This document shows, piece after piece, positions 1-6,189 of a stretch of DNA of 13,955 nt (positions within the stretch are counted from its first letter, which is position 1; every line of letters begins with the position of its first letter). The notes beneath the pieces are model-generated. The model was not told the origin of the DNA, searched no databases, and saw only the letters and a list, made by a program, of their open reading frames with translations. The translations under genes and the position numbers were made by a program. The stretch lies in contig JAFAEB010000042.1 in the NCBI GenBank assembly GCA_023424235.1, positions 1 to 13,955 on the forward strand. Direction: 5' to 3'. This DNA is from Bacillota bacterium. Lineage in GTDB: Bacteria; Bacillota; Clostridia; Lachnospirales; Lachnospiraceae.

Positions 1-1
1 A

Positions 2-799
2 GTTATGGAAGCTGCTACCCGCCTCCATTATGCTCCAAATAAAAAAACGAAACATGCAATGGAACGCCAAAGTAATTTAGTTGGTGTTATCATTAATCTA
101 AAAGAATCAAATACACCAGGAAAGAAAATGCTTTTCTATGATTTAGCCGCAGAATTAAGTGACCAAATGCGTACCATCGGTTTTGAAACAATATTTATAA
201 CTACAAAAGAACTTAAAAGTGATGTTAATGTCATTACAAAGCATCGCTTAGATGCCTTATTTATTATTGATGCAGATACTAAAACCATTGAAAAATTTAC
301 AAAAGATTATTATGTACCAATTCTATTTATTGATTGCGAAATTAATAATCCACTGTTTTGCCGCATCTATCCCGACTATGGAGATATGATCTTAAGAGCC
401 AAACAAATGCTTCATAGCGATTACCCTTTTCTTGTTATGGAGGATGTATATAATCATCCACTACGTCAACAAGTACTTGAATGGTTTCGACCACTTGATA
501 TCTTTATCAATACACCAACTGCTAATCTTTCGAATTTTCTAGCAGAACACCAAAACAAAAAAGGAATTGTTATTGGTGATATTCTTGGTATGGAAGTAGA
601 ACGTCGTTTTCCAAAGGATGACCTTGTTTGCATCTCAAGTCTTGGGCATAGTAATCTATTACCAGAGGATATGAAAGTACTCTATGTTAGAAATAAAACA
701 AAAGCTTTCGTTGCCTCTCAGGTTTTAATGAATATGTTATCCCTAGATTATAAAGCAGAGGATGATAATCGCATCTTACTAAAAATGGAAGAAAACTAG
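2..799 (+). CDS. LacI-family transcriptional regulator, 5'-truncated by the window edge
   Basis: The frame is open from base 2 and runs to a TAG stop. The first residues, VMEAATRLHYAPN, match the end of the LacI-type DNA-binding domain (the conserved 'V..aa..lgY.PN' hinge helix). About 45-50 residues of helix-turn-helix therefore lie upstream of the window, and the ATG at position 5 is internal rather than the true start. The rest (about 250 residues, beginning 'NLVGVIINLKE') fits the two-lobed periplasmic-binding-protein-like effector domain, with 'DALFIIDAD', 'VPILFID' and 'KGIVIGDILGMEVE' as the expected beta strands. Such proteins usually repress sugar-use genes until a ligand binds. The ligand cannot be read from the sequence, and the target genes are probably upstream. 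A strong terminator follows directly, so this is the last gene of its unit. Confidence 0.85.
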   Translation, partial: VMEAATRLHYAPNKKTKHAMERQSNLVGVIINLKESNTPGKKMLFYDLAAELSDQMRTIGFETIFITTKELKSDVNVITKHRLDALFIIDADTKTIEKFTKDYYVPILFIDCEINNPLFCRIYPDYGDMILRAKQMLHSDYPFLVMEDVYNHPLRQQVLEWFRPLDIFINTPTANLSNFLAEHQNKKGIVIGDILGMEVERRFPKDDLVCISSLGHSNLLPEDMKVLYVRNKTKAFVASQVLMNMLSLDYKAEDDNRILLKMEEN

Positions 800-816
800 A
801 TTATATCGTTTACTTA

Positions 817-850
817 AGCAATAATAAATAATATTTATTATTGCTTTTTT
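817..850 (+). terminator. Rho-independent terminator of the LacI-type gene
   Basis: AGCAATAATAAAT pairs with its exact complement ATTTATTATTGCT around a very short AT-rich centre, then six T's follow. It starts 18 bases after the stop codon. It is AT-rich, but the G-C pairs sit at the base of the stem next to the T run. Confidence 0.85.
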
Positions 851-1150
851 AATTTTCTTCTCTTTCTAAGCGAGCAATAACAACAATATAACCTTATCTT
901 CAATATAGCATCTGAAATCCATAGTGTCAAGTATTTTTACTAAATAAATCGTGTTATTTATGTTCTTATTTGTGCATTTTAAACAAGTTTTTTACTTAAC
1001 AAATTTAAAGTTAAGTTTATTAAGTTGTAAATTATCTGATAAATTCTGCCTTTCTTATACTTAACTTAAAATCGTTAATTACTTAAATATTTTTTTGCGC
1101 CCTTTAGTCTAGTAATCAATTATATGAAAGCTGCTGCAGCCTGACGAAAA
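851..1150. other. Gene-free AT-rich gap with ACTTAAC inverted and direct repeats
   Basis: I find no open frame with a ribosome binding site here. The only structure is ACTTAAC (994-1000) facing GTTAAGT (1010-1016) across AAATTTAAA, plus a third ACTTAAC at 1059-1065. The short T tail makes it a poor terminator. An operator or decayed sequence is possible. The gap lies between two genes that converge on it, so no promoter is required. Confidence 0.4.
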
Positions 1151-1237
1151 AAGACTGTAGCTATTTTAAGAATTATCCTCTTTATGTGAAATTAATCTCT
1201 ATCACACAAAGAAAGAAATTCTGTTAACTACAGTCTT
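1151..1237 (-). terminator. Long nested hairpin behind the XRE gene, probable terminator
   Basis: Three inverted repeats are nested: AAGACTGTAG (1151-1160) with CTACAGTCTT (1228-1237); AGAATT (1169-1174) with AATTCT (1217-1222); and TCTTTATGTG (1179-1188) with CACACAAAGA (1203-1212), which has one mismatch. Read on the minus strand, the outer arm ends in CTACAGTCTTTTTTC, a six-T tail, and the structure begins 15 bases after the regulator's stop codon. This is much longer than a standard terminator (87 bases), so a stable small RNA or a relic of a small mobile repeat is also possible. Confidence 0.6.
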
Positions 1238-1252
1238 CTTACTTAAGTTATT

Positions 1253-2251
1253 CTATAGAAATGGAGCTAAGTCTTTCATTGCACGAAATCCATCCCTTTT
1301 TACAATCAAATCCGCTAATATATGAAGGGTTTCACTACTAAGGAAAGGATATAATCCATTAATGCTGCTTATATTTCCCTCATTATAAGCTTTTAATACT
1401 ATCCTATCTAATGTCTCTTGATTTAAAAAAGGTGCTAAACTATTTAACTTACTTAAGTCATTAATTTCCGCTATTTTATCTACTAGTAAATCAAGAGACT
1501 TATCACTTAAAAATGGGGCTAAGGAGGTAATCGAACTTAAATTATCTACAACACTTAACTTACCAACTATATCATCAAGTGCTTTATCATTTAAAAATGG
1601 GGCTAGAGAAGTTATCGTTCTTATATCATCTATAACATTTATTTTACTTACAATTTCTTCTAGTGCCTTATCACTTAAAAAAGGTGCTAATGCGCTTACC
1701 GAACTCATGCCGTCTAGTTCTTTTAATTTACTTTCTAAGTTATCTAAGGCTCTTTCACTTAAAAATGGAGCTAGACCTGCAAGTTCCTTTAGATTATCTA
1801 CCACGTCAATATCATCAATGAATTTTTCTAAATATTCATCACTAACAAAAGGAGCAATTTCAATTAAATCACTAATTCGAATACTATCTTTATTATTATC
1901 CAGTATCGTATCCATAATTTTCTCAGTTTGACTTGGTTTTAAAAGTGGTGCAGTCTCAGCAACCGTTTCAATGGAAACCTTATTATCTTTAATAAATGCT
2001 TCTTCATTGCCCTCAATAACATGTGTAATCAGCTCTGTTTCTTTATGACTGTTCAATAAATCATCAATAGAACACCCTAATAATTTAACTAATTCCGGTA
2101 ATTTTGAAATATCAGGCATGGAATTACCTCTTTCCCAGTTGCTAACTGCCTGATAGCTTACTCCAATATAATCTGCAAGCTCCATTTGAGTAATATTTTT
2201 ATTTTTACGTAATTCAGAAATCTTCTTCCCGACTAAACTTGTATTAAACAT
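1253..2251 (-). CDS. XRE-family regulator with C-terminal 28-residue APFL repeat array
   Basis: The protein has 332 residues. Residues 10-65 form a Cro/C1-type helix-turn-helix, with 'ITQMELADYIGVSYQAVSNW' as the recognition core and 'IDDLL' at its end. From residue 101 on, the protein consists of repeats that start A-P-F-L: residues 101, 133, 161, 189, 217, 245, 273, 301 (YPFL) and 329. The spacing is 32 once, then exactly 28 seven times. The consensus, APFLSDKALDxIV then IDDLSSITSL, predicts two short helices per unit, so an alpha-solenoid is likely. The chain stops after four residues of a ninth unit. In DNA the unit is 84 bases and some copies are nearly identical, which suggests recent duplication. 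The XRE domain implies DNA binding; the repeat array may bind a peptide or protein, as TPR arrays do in Rgg/PlcR regulators, but it is not a TPR. Start: AGGAGG at 2260-2265, 8 bases before the ATG. I do not recognise a named family for the repeat. Confidence 0.88.
   Translation of the reverse strand: MFNTSLVGKKISELRKNKNITQMELADYIGVSYQAVSNWERGNSMPDISKLPELVKLLGCSIDDLLNSHKETELITHVIEGNEEAFIKDNKVSIETVAETAPLLKPSQTEKIMDTILDNNKDSIRISDLIEIAPFVSDEYLEKFIDDIDVVDNLKELAGLAPFLSERALDNLESKLKELDGMSSVSALAPFLSDKALEEIVSKINVIDDIRTITSLAPFLNDKALDDIVGKLSVVDNLSSITSLAPFLSDKSLDLLVDKIAEINDLSKLNSLAPFLNQETLDRIVLKAYNEGNISSINGLYPFLSSETLHILADLIVKRDGFRAMKDLAPFL
1327..1945 (-). repeat. In-gene tandem repeat, 84-base (28-codon) period
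   Basis: Near-identical blocks coding for the SDKAL/APFL junction recur exactly 84 bases apart: TATCACTTAAAAATGGGGCT at 1501-1520, then variants at 1585-1604, 1669-1688 and 1753-1772 with only two to four changes each. The flanking units are more diverged. The array stays in frame throughout. Its outer limits are approximate. Confidence 0.8.
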
Positions 2252-2326
2252 ATTCTTATCCTCCTAATTAAAGTGCTAGTTTTAAACTCAGTTAACAATT
2301 AATATTTCAATGTATAAATTTTTTTC

Positions 2327-2352
2327 CATTCGAATGTACTTTTAGTATAGCA
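2327..2352 (-). promoter_or_regulatory. XRE gene promoter with an adjoining palindrome (candidate operator)
   Basis: On the minus strand, TGCTATACT (plus 2344-2352) is an extended -10 element with five of six consensus bases. No good -35 is visible. A perfect 10-bp palindrome, CATTCGAATG (2327-2336), falls just where transcription should begin. XRE regulators often repress themselves by binding such dyads, so this is a reasonable autoregulatory operator. The leader would be about 85 bases. Confidence 0.45.
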
Positions 2353-2444
2353 AATTCATGGTAAAAGAAAAGCAAGTAGTAGTTGAGTCCAAAAAAATGA
2401 ACTAAATTAATACTTGAGTTTTCTATTTTTGAATAGTAATTCCT

Positions 2445-2450
2445 TATAAT
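2445..2450 (+). promoter_or_regulatory. Possible -10 box of the phosphoesterase gene
   Basis: A perfect TATAAT lies 90 bases before the gene, but no -35 box sits at normal spacing. TTGAAT at 2429-2434 is too close. The call rests on the hexamer and its position only. Confidence 0.3.
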
Positions 2451-2462
2451 TGGTATTCTATC

Positions 2463-2522
2463 ATAAAGAATTAAAAAGGTAATTAAGAAGTTTATAAATT
2501 CCAATTACCTATAAAGAATTAA
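2463..2522 (+). promoter_or_regulatory. Leader hairpin framed by a 12-base direct repeat
   Basis: ATAAAGAATTAA occurs at 2463-2474 and again at 2511-2522. Between the copies, AGGTAATT (2477-2484) pairs perfectly with AATTACCT (2503-2510), and GAA (2487-2489) with TTC (2499-2501) can extend the stem. The element ends seven bases before the GAGG ribosome binding site of the phosphoesterase gene, so it could affect translation or be a protein-binding site. No known riboswitch class is recognised. Confidence 0.35.
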
Positions 2523-2540
2523 TTTAGTGAGGTAAGAGCT

Positions 2541-3458
2541 ATGTTTACTGATAAAAGACTAACAAACGCTTATAAAAATGCAAAGTTAGAGTACTTTGAT
2601 AATAATTCAAAATATATATTTTTTAGCGATATCCACCGTGGAGATGATAGTGCCTCTGATGTTTTTGCAAGAAACCAAAATGTATTTGTCCATGCTCTTG
2701 ATTATTACTATAATAACGACTATGTATATGTAGAACTTGGGGACGGGGATGATATGTGGGAACATGCTAAATATAAACATATTCGTTATGCACATAGTGA
2801 TGTATTTATTGTAATGAAAAAGTTATATGATAAAGGACGCTTAATTTTAATGTATGGCAATCATAACATATATTTAAAAGACCCTAAATTTGTAAGAAAA
2901 AATTTATTTTATTACTTTGACGAGTATAACAAAAATATGACGGATTTATTTCGTGGTATTACCCCACAGGAAGCTTTGGTATTAAAACACAAGGATACGA
3001 AACAAGAACTTTTTATCGTTCATGGTCATCAAGGCGATTTATTTAACGATAAATTCTGGTATCTTTCCATGCTTACCTTACGATATTTTTGGAGGTATTT
3101 ACATGTTGTTGGATTTACTAATCCTGCAAGCCCATCTAAAAATGCTTATAAGCGTCATAAAATTGAACGTAGATATAAGAAATGGATCCGTCTCCACAAA
3201 AAAATATTAGTTTGTGGCCATACTCATAGAGCTAGATTCCCAAAAAAAGGTGAATTACCATACTTTAATACAGGGTGTTGCATTCATACAAAGAAGATAA
3301 CTGGGATTGAAATACTAAATGGTAAGATATTAATGGTAGATTGGCGTATTCGTGCAGAAGACAATGGTGTCTTAAAAATTGTTAGGACTGTAGTACGTGG
3401 TCCAGTTCCTCTTGAGAATTTTGATTTTAGAAAACATGAATTCAAGGATATCTATTAA
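2541..3458 (+). CDS. Calcineurin-like metallophosphoesterase
   Basis: A 305-residue soluble protein with all five metal-binding blocks of the calcineurin-like phosphoesterase fold: 'FSDIH' (D30, H32), 'GDGDD' (67-71), 'YGNHN' (N107, H108), 'HGHQGD' (H161, H163) and 'GHTH' (H227, H229). These bind a two-metal centre and hydrolyse phosphoester or pyrophosphate bonds. The usual fourth residue of the third block is Asp or Glu (GNHD/E); here it is Asn109. The overall block order resembles the UDP-diacylglucosamine hydrolase (LpxH)-like branch, but a Gram-positive cell has no lipid A, so the substrate is unknown. A basic insert between the last two blocks (about 200-221, 'KNAYKRHKIERRYKKW') might touch nucleic acid or membrane. 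There is no signal peptide, so it is cytoplasmic. Start: GAGG at 2529-2532, 8 bases before the ATG. It is transcribed alone and converges on tdk. Confidence 0.88.
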   Translation: MFTDKRLTNAYKNAKLEYFDNNSKYIFFSDIHRGDDSASDVFARNQNVFVHALDYYYNNDYVYVELGDGDDMWEHAKYKHIRYAHSDVFIVMKKLYDKGRLILMYGNHNIYLKDPKFVRKNLFYYFDEYNKNMTDLFRGITPQEALVLKHKDTKQELFIVHGHQGDLFNDKFWYLSMLTLRYFWRYLHVVGFTNPASPSKNAYKRHKIERRYKKWIRLHKKILVCGHTHRARFPKKGELPYFNTGCCIHTKKITGIEILNGKILMVDWRIRAEDNGVLKIVRTVVRGPVPLENFDFRKHEFKDIY

Positions 3459-3528
3459 GTCGATGTAATATAGATATAAGCAGATAGAAAGAAACGTTTC
3501 ACTCTATTAATAGCGAAATAGATAATGA

Positions 3529-3574
3529 AAGGTTTACACATTTAGGACTTTTATTCCATCAATGTGTAAACCTT
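3529..3574. terminator. Shared hairpin between the phosphoesterase gene and tdk
   Basis: AAGGTTTACACATT (3529-3542) is the exact reverse complement of AATGTGTAAACCTT (3561-3574), with an 18-base loop. It lies 70 bases after the phosphoesterase stop and 8 bases after the tdk stop. The T tails are poor on both strands (CCTTTCATT on the minus side), so it may end transcription weakly or protect the 3' ends. It most likely serves tdk. Confidence 0.6.
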
Positions 3575-3582
3575 CCTATATG

Positions 3583-4167
3583 TTAACTACAATTAGCGTC
3601 TTCTTTGTATTCCTTTAAATAAAAGTGTTTACTGCAAACGCTATAATACTTTATTTTATCATTCGTTCCTTTAATTGCAACTTGTTCGCCTTCCGTCATT
3701 ACATTACCATTCACGGTTCTTAATACCATTCTTGCTTTTTTTCCACAGTGACAAAGAGTCGGGATTTCTTGTAACTCATCTGCTAAAGCAAGTAACTCTT
3801 TAGAACCTTCAAACACTTCACCTCTAAAATCTGTTCTTAGTCCATAACAAATAACTGGAATTCCATGTAGAGAGCTTATCTTATGTAATTCAATTACTTG
3901 TTCCTTCGTTAAAAATTGTGCTTCATCTATTAAAATACAATCACATTTTTTTGTAATATCTTTATTTTCTACTAGAAAATTATAATTATTATCAAAAGGT
4001 GTTGCTGGTATTTCACATCCAACCCTTGATTTAATTGTATTCCCTGATACACTTGGAATAAACGCAGCAGGTTTTTTCCCAAGTTCTAAGTAATTATAAT
4101 GTGTAGATATTAAATCCAAGGATTTTCCTGCGTTCATTGAGGAATATCTAAAGTATAGTTTTGCCAT
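3583..4167 (-). CDS. tdk: Thymidine kinase, enterobacterial-type sequence
   Basis: This enzyme phosphorylates thymidine to dTMP with ATP in the salvage pathway, in the cytoplasm. The 194-residue form begins MAKLYFRYS, matching the E. coli start MAQLYFYYS. The Walker A loop is 'SSMNAGKS' (9-16), Walker B is 'LIDEAQF' with E82 as the catalytic base, and the substrate loop is 'CYGLRTDFRGE' (107-117). The zinc ligands are C139, C141, C178 and H181. An ATG seven codons upstream (4186-4188) is open, but it has no ribosome binding site. GGAGAG at 4175-4180 lies between the two ATGs, 7 bases before the inner one, and so fixes the start. Motifs such as YSSMNAGKS resemble the gammaproteobacterial Tdk branch more than the MFSGKSEEL type of many Firmicutes. 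It is probably monocistronic; the next minus-strand gene ends 177 bases upstream. Confidence 0.95.
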   Translation of the reverse strand: MAKLYFRYSSMNAGKSLDLISTHYNYLELGKKPAAFIPSVSGNTIKSRVGCEIPATPFDNNYNFLVENKDITKKCDCILIDEAQFLTKEQVIELHKISSLHGIPVICYGLRTDFRGEVFEGSKELLALADELQEIPTLCHCGKKARMVLRTVNGNVMTEGEQVAIKGTNDKIKYYSVCSKHFYLKEYKEDANCS

Positions 4168-4174
4168 TATCGTA

Positions 4175-4180
4175 CTCTCC
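4175..4180 (-). promoter_or_regulatory. Ribosome binding site that sets the tdk start
   Basis: CTCTCC on the plus strand reads GGAGAG on the minus strand, 7 bases from the ATG at 4167. It lies inside any longer reading, which rules out the upstream ATG at 4188 as the main start. Confidence 0.8.
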
Positions 4181-4233
4181 AATTTCATGAAATAATATTG
4201 ATCAATTCGACTTTTACTTCTAAATATAACACA

Positions 4234-4244
4234 GTTAAGTTAAC
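4234..4244. promoter_or_regulatory. GTTAAGTTAAC dyad upstream of tdk
   Basis: An 11-base dyad (GTTAA-G-TTAAC) lies about 70 bases before the tdk start. TATATT on the minus strand (around plus 4223-4228) could be the -10 box, which would put the dyad in the spacer. The -35 is unclear. Operator function is a guess. Confidence 0.25.
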
Positions 4245-4344
4245 AATACCATCATAAATTTATTCTGTAATATTATTTGTACAATGCTAAACATATCTCT
4301 AGATATCCCTTAAAAACTATTATAGTATAAAATCAAATAATGCG

Positions 4345-5820
4345 CTACATACCTGGAACAGGTACAGGTCTTGATTTATCAAAAACATATTCAACATCAA
4401 AAAAGGGTTCAACTCGATTTTTACCTCCAGATAAGGCTTCGTACATTCGCATACCATCCAAATTGATTCTTCCTTGTCTTACATATTCATCTGTAATTTG
4501 AACCCAGTACTGTTCCTTTGCATCCACATTACAGAAATAGCGAAATCCTTTTGCTTTAAGATAATCATATCTTTCTCCACTATAAGCTTTCCAGTCTCCA
4601 ATATCGCTACCAAAAGGAAATAAAATGATATCCGTATCTCCAAGAATCGGTTTTACTTCTACTTCCCATTTATCTGTGTCTCTTACAAAGTCTTTATATG
4701 AAATCCTACCAAGGTCTCTATGTCCCCAACCATGACTAGAAAAATCCCAACCTAAGTCCTTAATAACATTAGCTACCTTAGTTGCTGTTTTTATATCCTC
4801 TTGTAATGTAGGGCTATCCTTATATTCAGAAGGAGATGTACGATAACCAAGTACGCCATTATATCCAGTTAACGCTAAGATACCTCTTGCTCCCTTATAG
4901 GAAAAATCCGGATGTTCCTTAATAAAATCTTCAAGTAAAGGTACTACATCAAAGGAACCTCTTACTACACTCTTATCAGGAAGATTCATTTCATTGGTAA
5001 CATTACCATCTTCGTCCACAATTAAGCGGGTAGCAAAGCCATCTCCCTCCATATATTCATAATAACTTACATCATCTTGAGAAAGAACAAAGGGTGTTTT
5101 TCCTTCTGGTAGCATTATTTTTCCTTTTACCATTTTAGTCCTTCCATCTTCTTGCTTTGTCATACTAGCTATATCATGAATATCAACTAAAACATAACCA
5201 CGCTTGTACATCTCTTCCATAATTTTATTGAATTCTTCAACGGTTGTCATAACCTGATTATATCCATCCTGTGTATATTCACCATCAAATGCTTTTTTGC
5301 TATCAACAATTAAAGTATGAAAAAATACATGTGAAATTTTAGTTACATCCGGCCATTCTATTAATTCTTTCATTTCATTACGAAAAACATTGATCTTTTC
5401 CGTTATGAGAGTATTCCTCTCATAATCCTTAACACCCTTTAGTAATTGAATTGCTTTTTCATAATCATAACCTTTTGCAAGTACTGTAGCCTCATTAATG
5501 ATAGTTACAATTTCTTCGTTTTCATCATTCTTTATAGCTTCATTTGTTGCTTCATTTTCTATATTGCTAACTTCTTTATTCTCTTCCTCTTCCTTAACGG
5601 TTGAGTTATTATCATCAGAATCTATATCATTCTCTTCTTCTATTGGAGCAGGTACTACTGGATCACTGTTATTATTTCCTTTATTATTAGCAGTCATTTT
5701 AGGATAAACATAAAATATAGCAACTACTAATACCATTACAGCTATCATACTGCTAATTGTTATAATACTATTTTTTCTTTTTTGCTTATCATAATAATGT
5801 CTGAATTGCTTTTTTTTCAT
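4345..5820 (-). CDS. Membrane-anchored, divergent polysaccharide deacetylase-like protein
   Basis: A 491-residue protein with a basic N-terminus, one membrane segment (about 19-40) and no cleavage site, so it is anchored with the bulk outside. Next comes an acidic, Asn-rich linker (about 44-110), a helical stretch with a TPR-like 'YDYEKAIQLLKG' (about 118-129), then the catalytic-like domain from about 160. Deacetylase (NodB/CE4) traits are 'SHGWGH' (H363, H367; the H-x-x-x-H metal pair), 'LSQDDVSYYEY' in place of the usual TFDDG (D249, D250), and 'LFPFGSD' in place of RPPYG. The metal ligands appear kept but the surrounding motifs differ, so the substrate may be peptidoglycan, another wall glycan, or unknown. 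The start has AAGGTG at 5831-5836, 10 bases from the ATG. No convincing terminator follows the stop; limited read-through into tdk is possible. Confidence 0.85.
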   Translation of the reverse strand: MKKKQFRHYYDKQKRKNSIITISSMIAVMVLVVAIFYVYPKMTANNKGNNNSDPVVPAPIEEENDIDSDDNNSTVKEEEENKEVSNIENEATNEAIKNDENEEIVTIINEATVLAKGYDYEKAIQLLKGVKDYERNTLITEKINVFRNEMKELIEWPDVTKISHVFFHTLIVDSKKAFDGEYTQDGYNQVMTTVEEFNKIMEEMYKRGYVLVDIHDIASMTKQEDGRTKMVKGKIMLPEGKTPFVLSQDDVSYYEYMEGDGFATRLIVDEDGNVTNEMNLPDKSVVRGSFDVVPLLEDFIKEHPDFSYKGARGILALTGYNGVLGYRTSPSEYKDSPTLQEDIKTATKVANVIKDLGWDFSSHGWGHRDLGRISYKDFVRDTDKWEVEVKPILGDTDIILFPFGSDIGDWKAYSGERYDYLKAKGFRYFCNVDAKEQYWVQITDEYVRQGRINLDGMRMYEALSGGKNRVEPFFDVEYVFDKSRPVPVPGM

Positions 5821-6021
5821 TATTAAGTCACACCTTTCGTAATATTATAATATAAAATCATTATTGGTATAATAACACTCAAATATTACAAACTAAGTAT
5901 ATATTAATAAAGATTTCATTACATTTATCAAAAATTGCTTTAAAATGAAAGATTTATTAATGTTCTATTGTTTATTTGATTAAAATTTCTCAATTATGGA
6001 AAAGTACAATTTTAGTAATAT

Positions 6022-6070
6022 TGCTAAATCCTAGTAAATTACTAGGGTTTAGCAAATGCTTGATTTTTTC
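6022..6070 (+). terminator. 15-bp hairpin followed by a T run, upstream of sod
   Basis: TTGCTAAATCCTAGT (6022-6036) pairs with ACTAGGGTTTAGCAA (6042-6056) around AAATT; the only imperfection is one G-U pair. Six T's follow at 6065-6070, eight bases past the stem. It looks like a plus-strand terminator, but no plus-strand gene precedes it within the gap. It lies 38 bases before the proposed sod -35 box. It could end a short RNA, shield sod from upstream transcription, or be a protein-binding dyad. Confidence 0.5.
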
Positions 6071-6107
6071 CCACAAAGTAACTGCTCTTATTGATAAAAA
6101 GCCCCCT

Positions 6108-6135
6108 TGATTAATCATTTTTTATATGTAATAAT
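6108..6135 (+). promoter_or_regulatory. Probable sod promoter
   Basis: TTGATT (6108-6113), a 16-base spacer, and an extended -10 TGTAATAAT (TG at 6127-6128, AATAAT at 6130-6135). Transcription would start near 6142, leaving a leader of about 48 bases before the ATG. No clear PerR or Fur box is visible. Confidence 0.45.
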
Positions 6136-6189
6136 AGTATTACCGAATGAGATTATCAAATTATATTTACCAAAAGGAGTGTATGAATT

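Larger units (their letters stand above)
5821..6189. other. Divergent intergenic region between the deacetylase-like and sod genes
   Basis: This 369-base gap is very AT-rich and must hold both promoters. The sod promoter and a 15-bp hairpin are listed separately. For the minus-strand gene I see no -10/-35 pair good enough to name. No small gene with a ribosome binding site is visible. Confidence 0.5.

Noticed and set aside
1327..1945. The 84-base repeats as a CRISPR-like or intergenic repeat array
   Set aside because: They are in-frame codons of one protein with no unique spacers; the period is a whole number of codons.
2307..2504. A 65-codon minus-strand frame between the XRE and phosphoesterase genes
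   Set aside because: It needs a TTG start with no ribosome binding site, overlaps the likely promoters of both neighbours and the leader hairpin, and its Ile/Tyr/Phe-rich composition is what AT-rich DNA gives by chance.
3491..3500. GAAACGTTTC palindrome as a CcpA (cre) or LacI-type operator
   Set aside because: It lies between two gene ends rather than at a promoter, and the outer cre positions (TG at the left, CA at the right) do not match.
4168..4188. Longer tdk reading from the ATG at 4188
   Set aside because: It has no Shine-Dalgarno sequence, and the GGAGAG site lies inside it; the shorter start aligns with E. coli Tdk.
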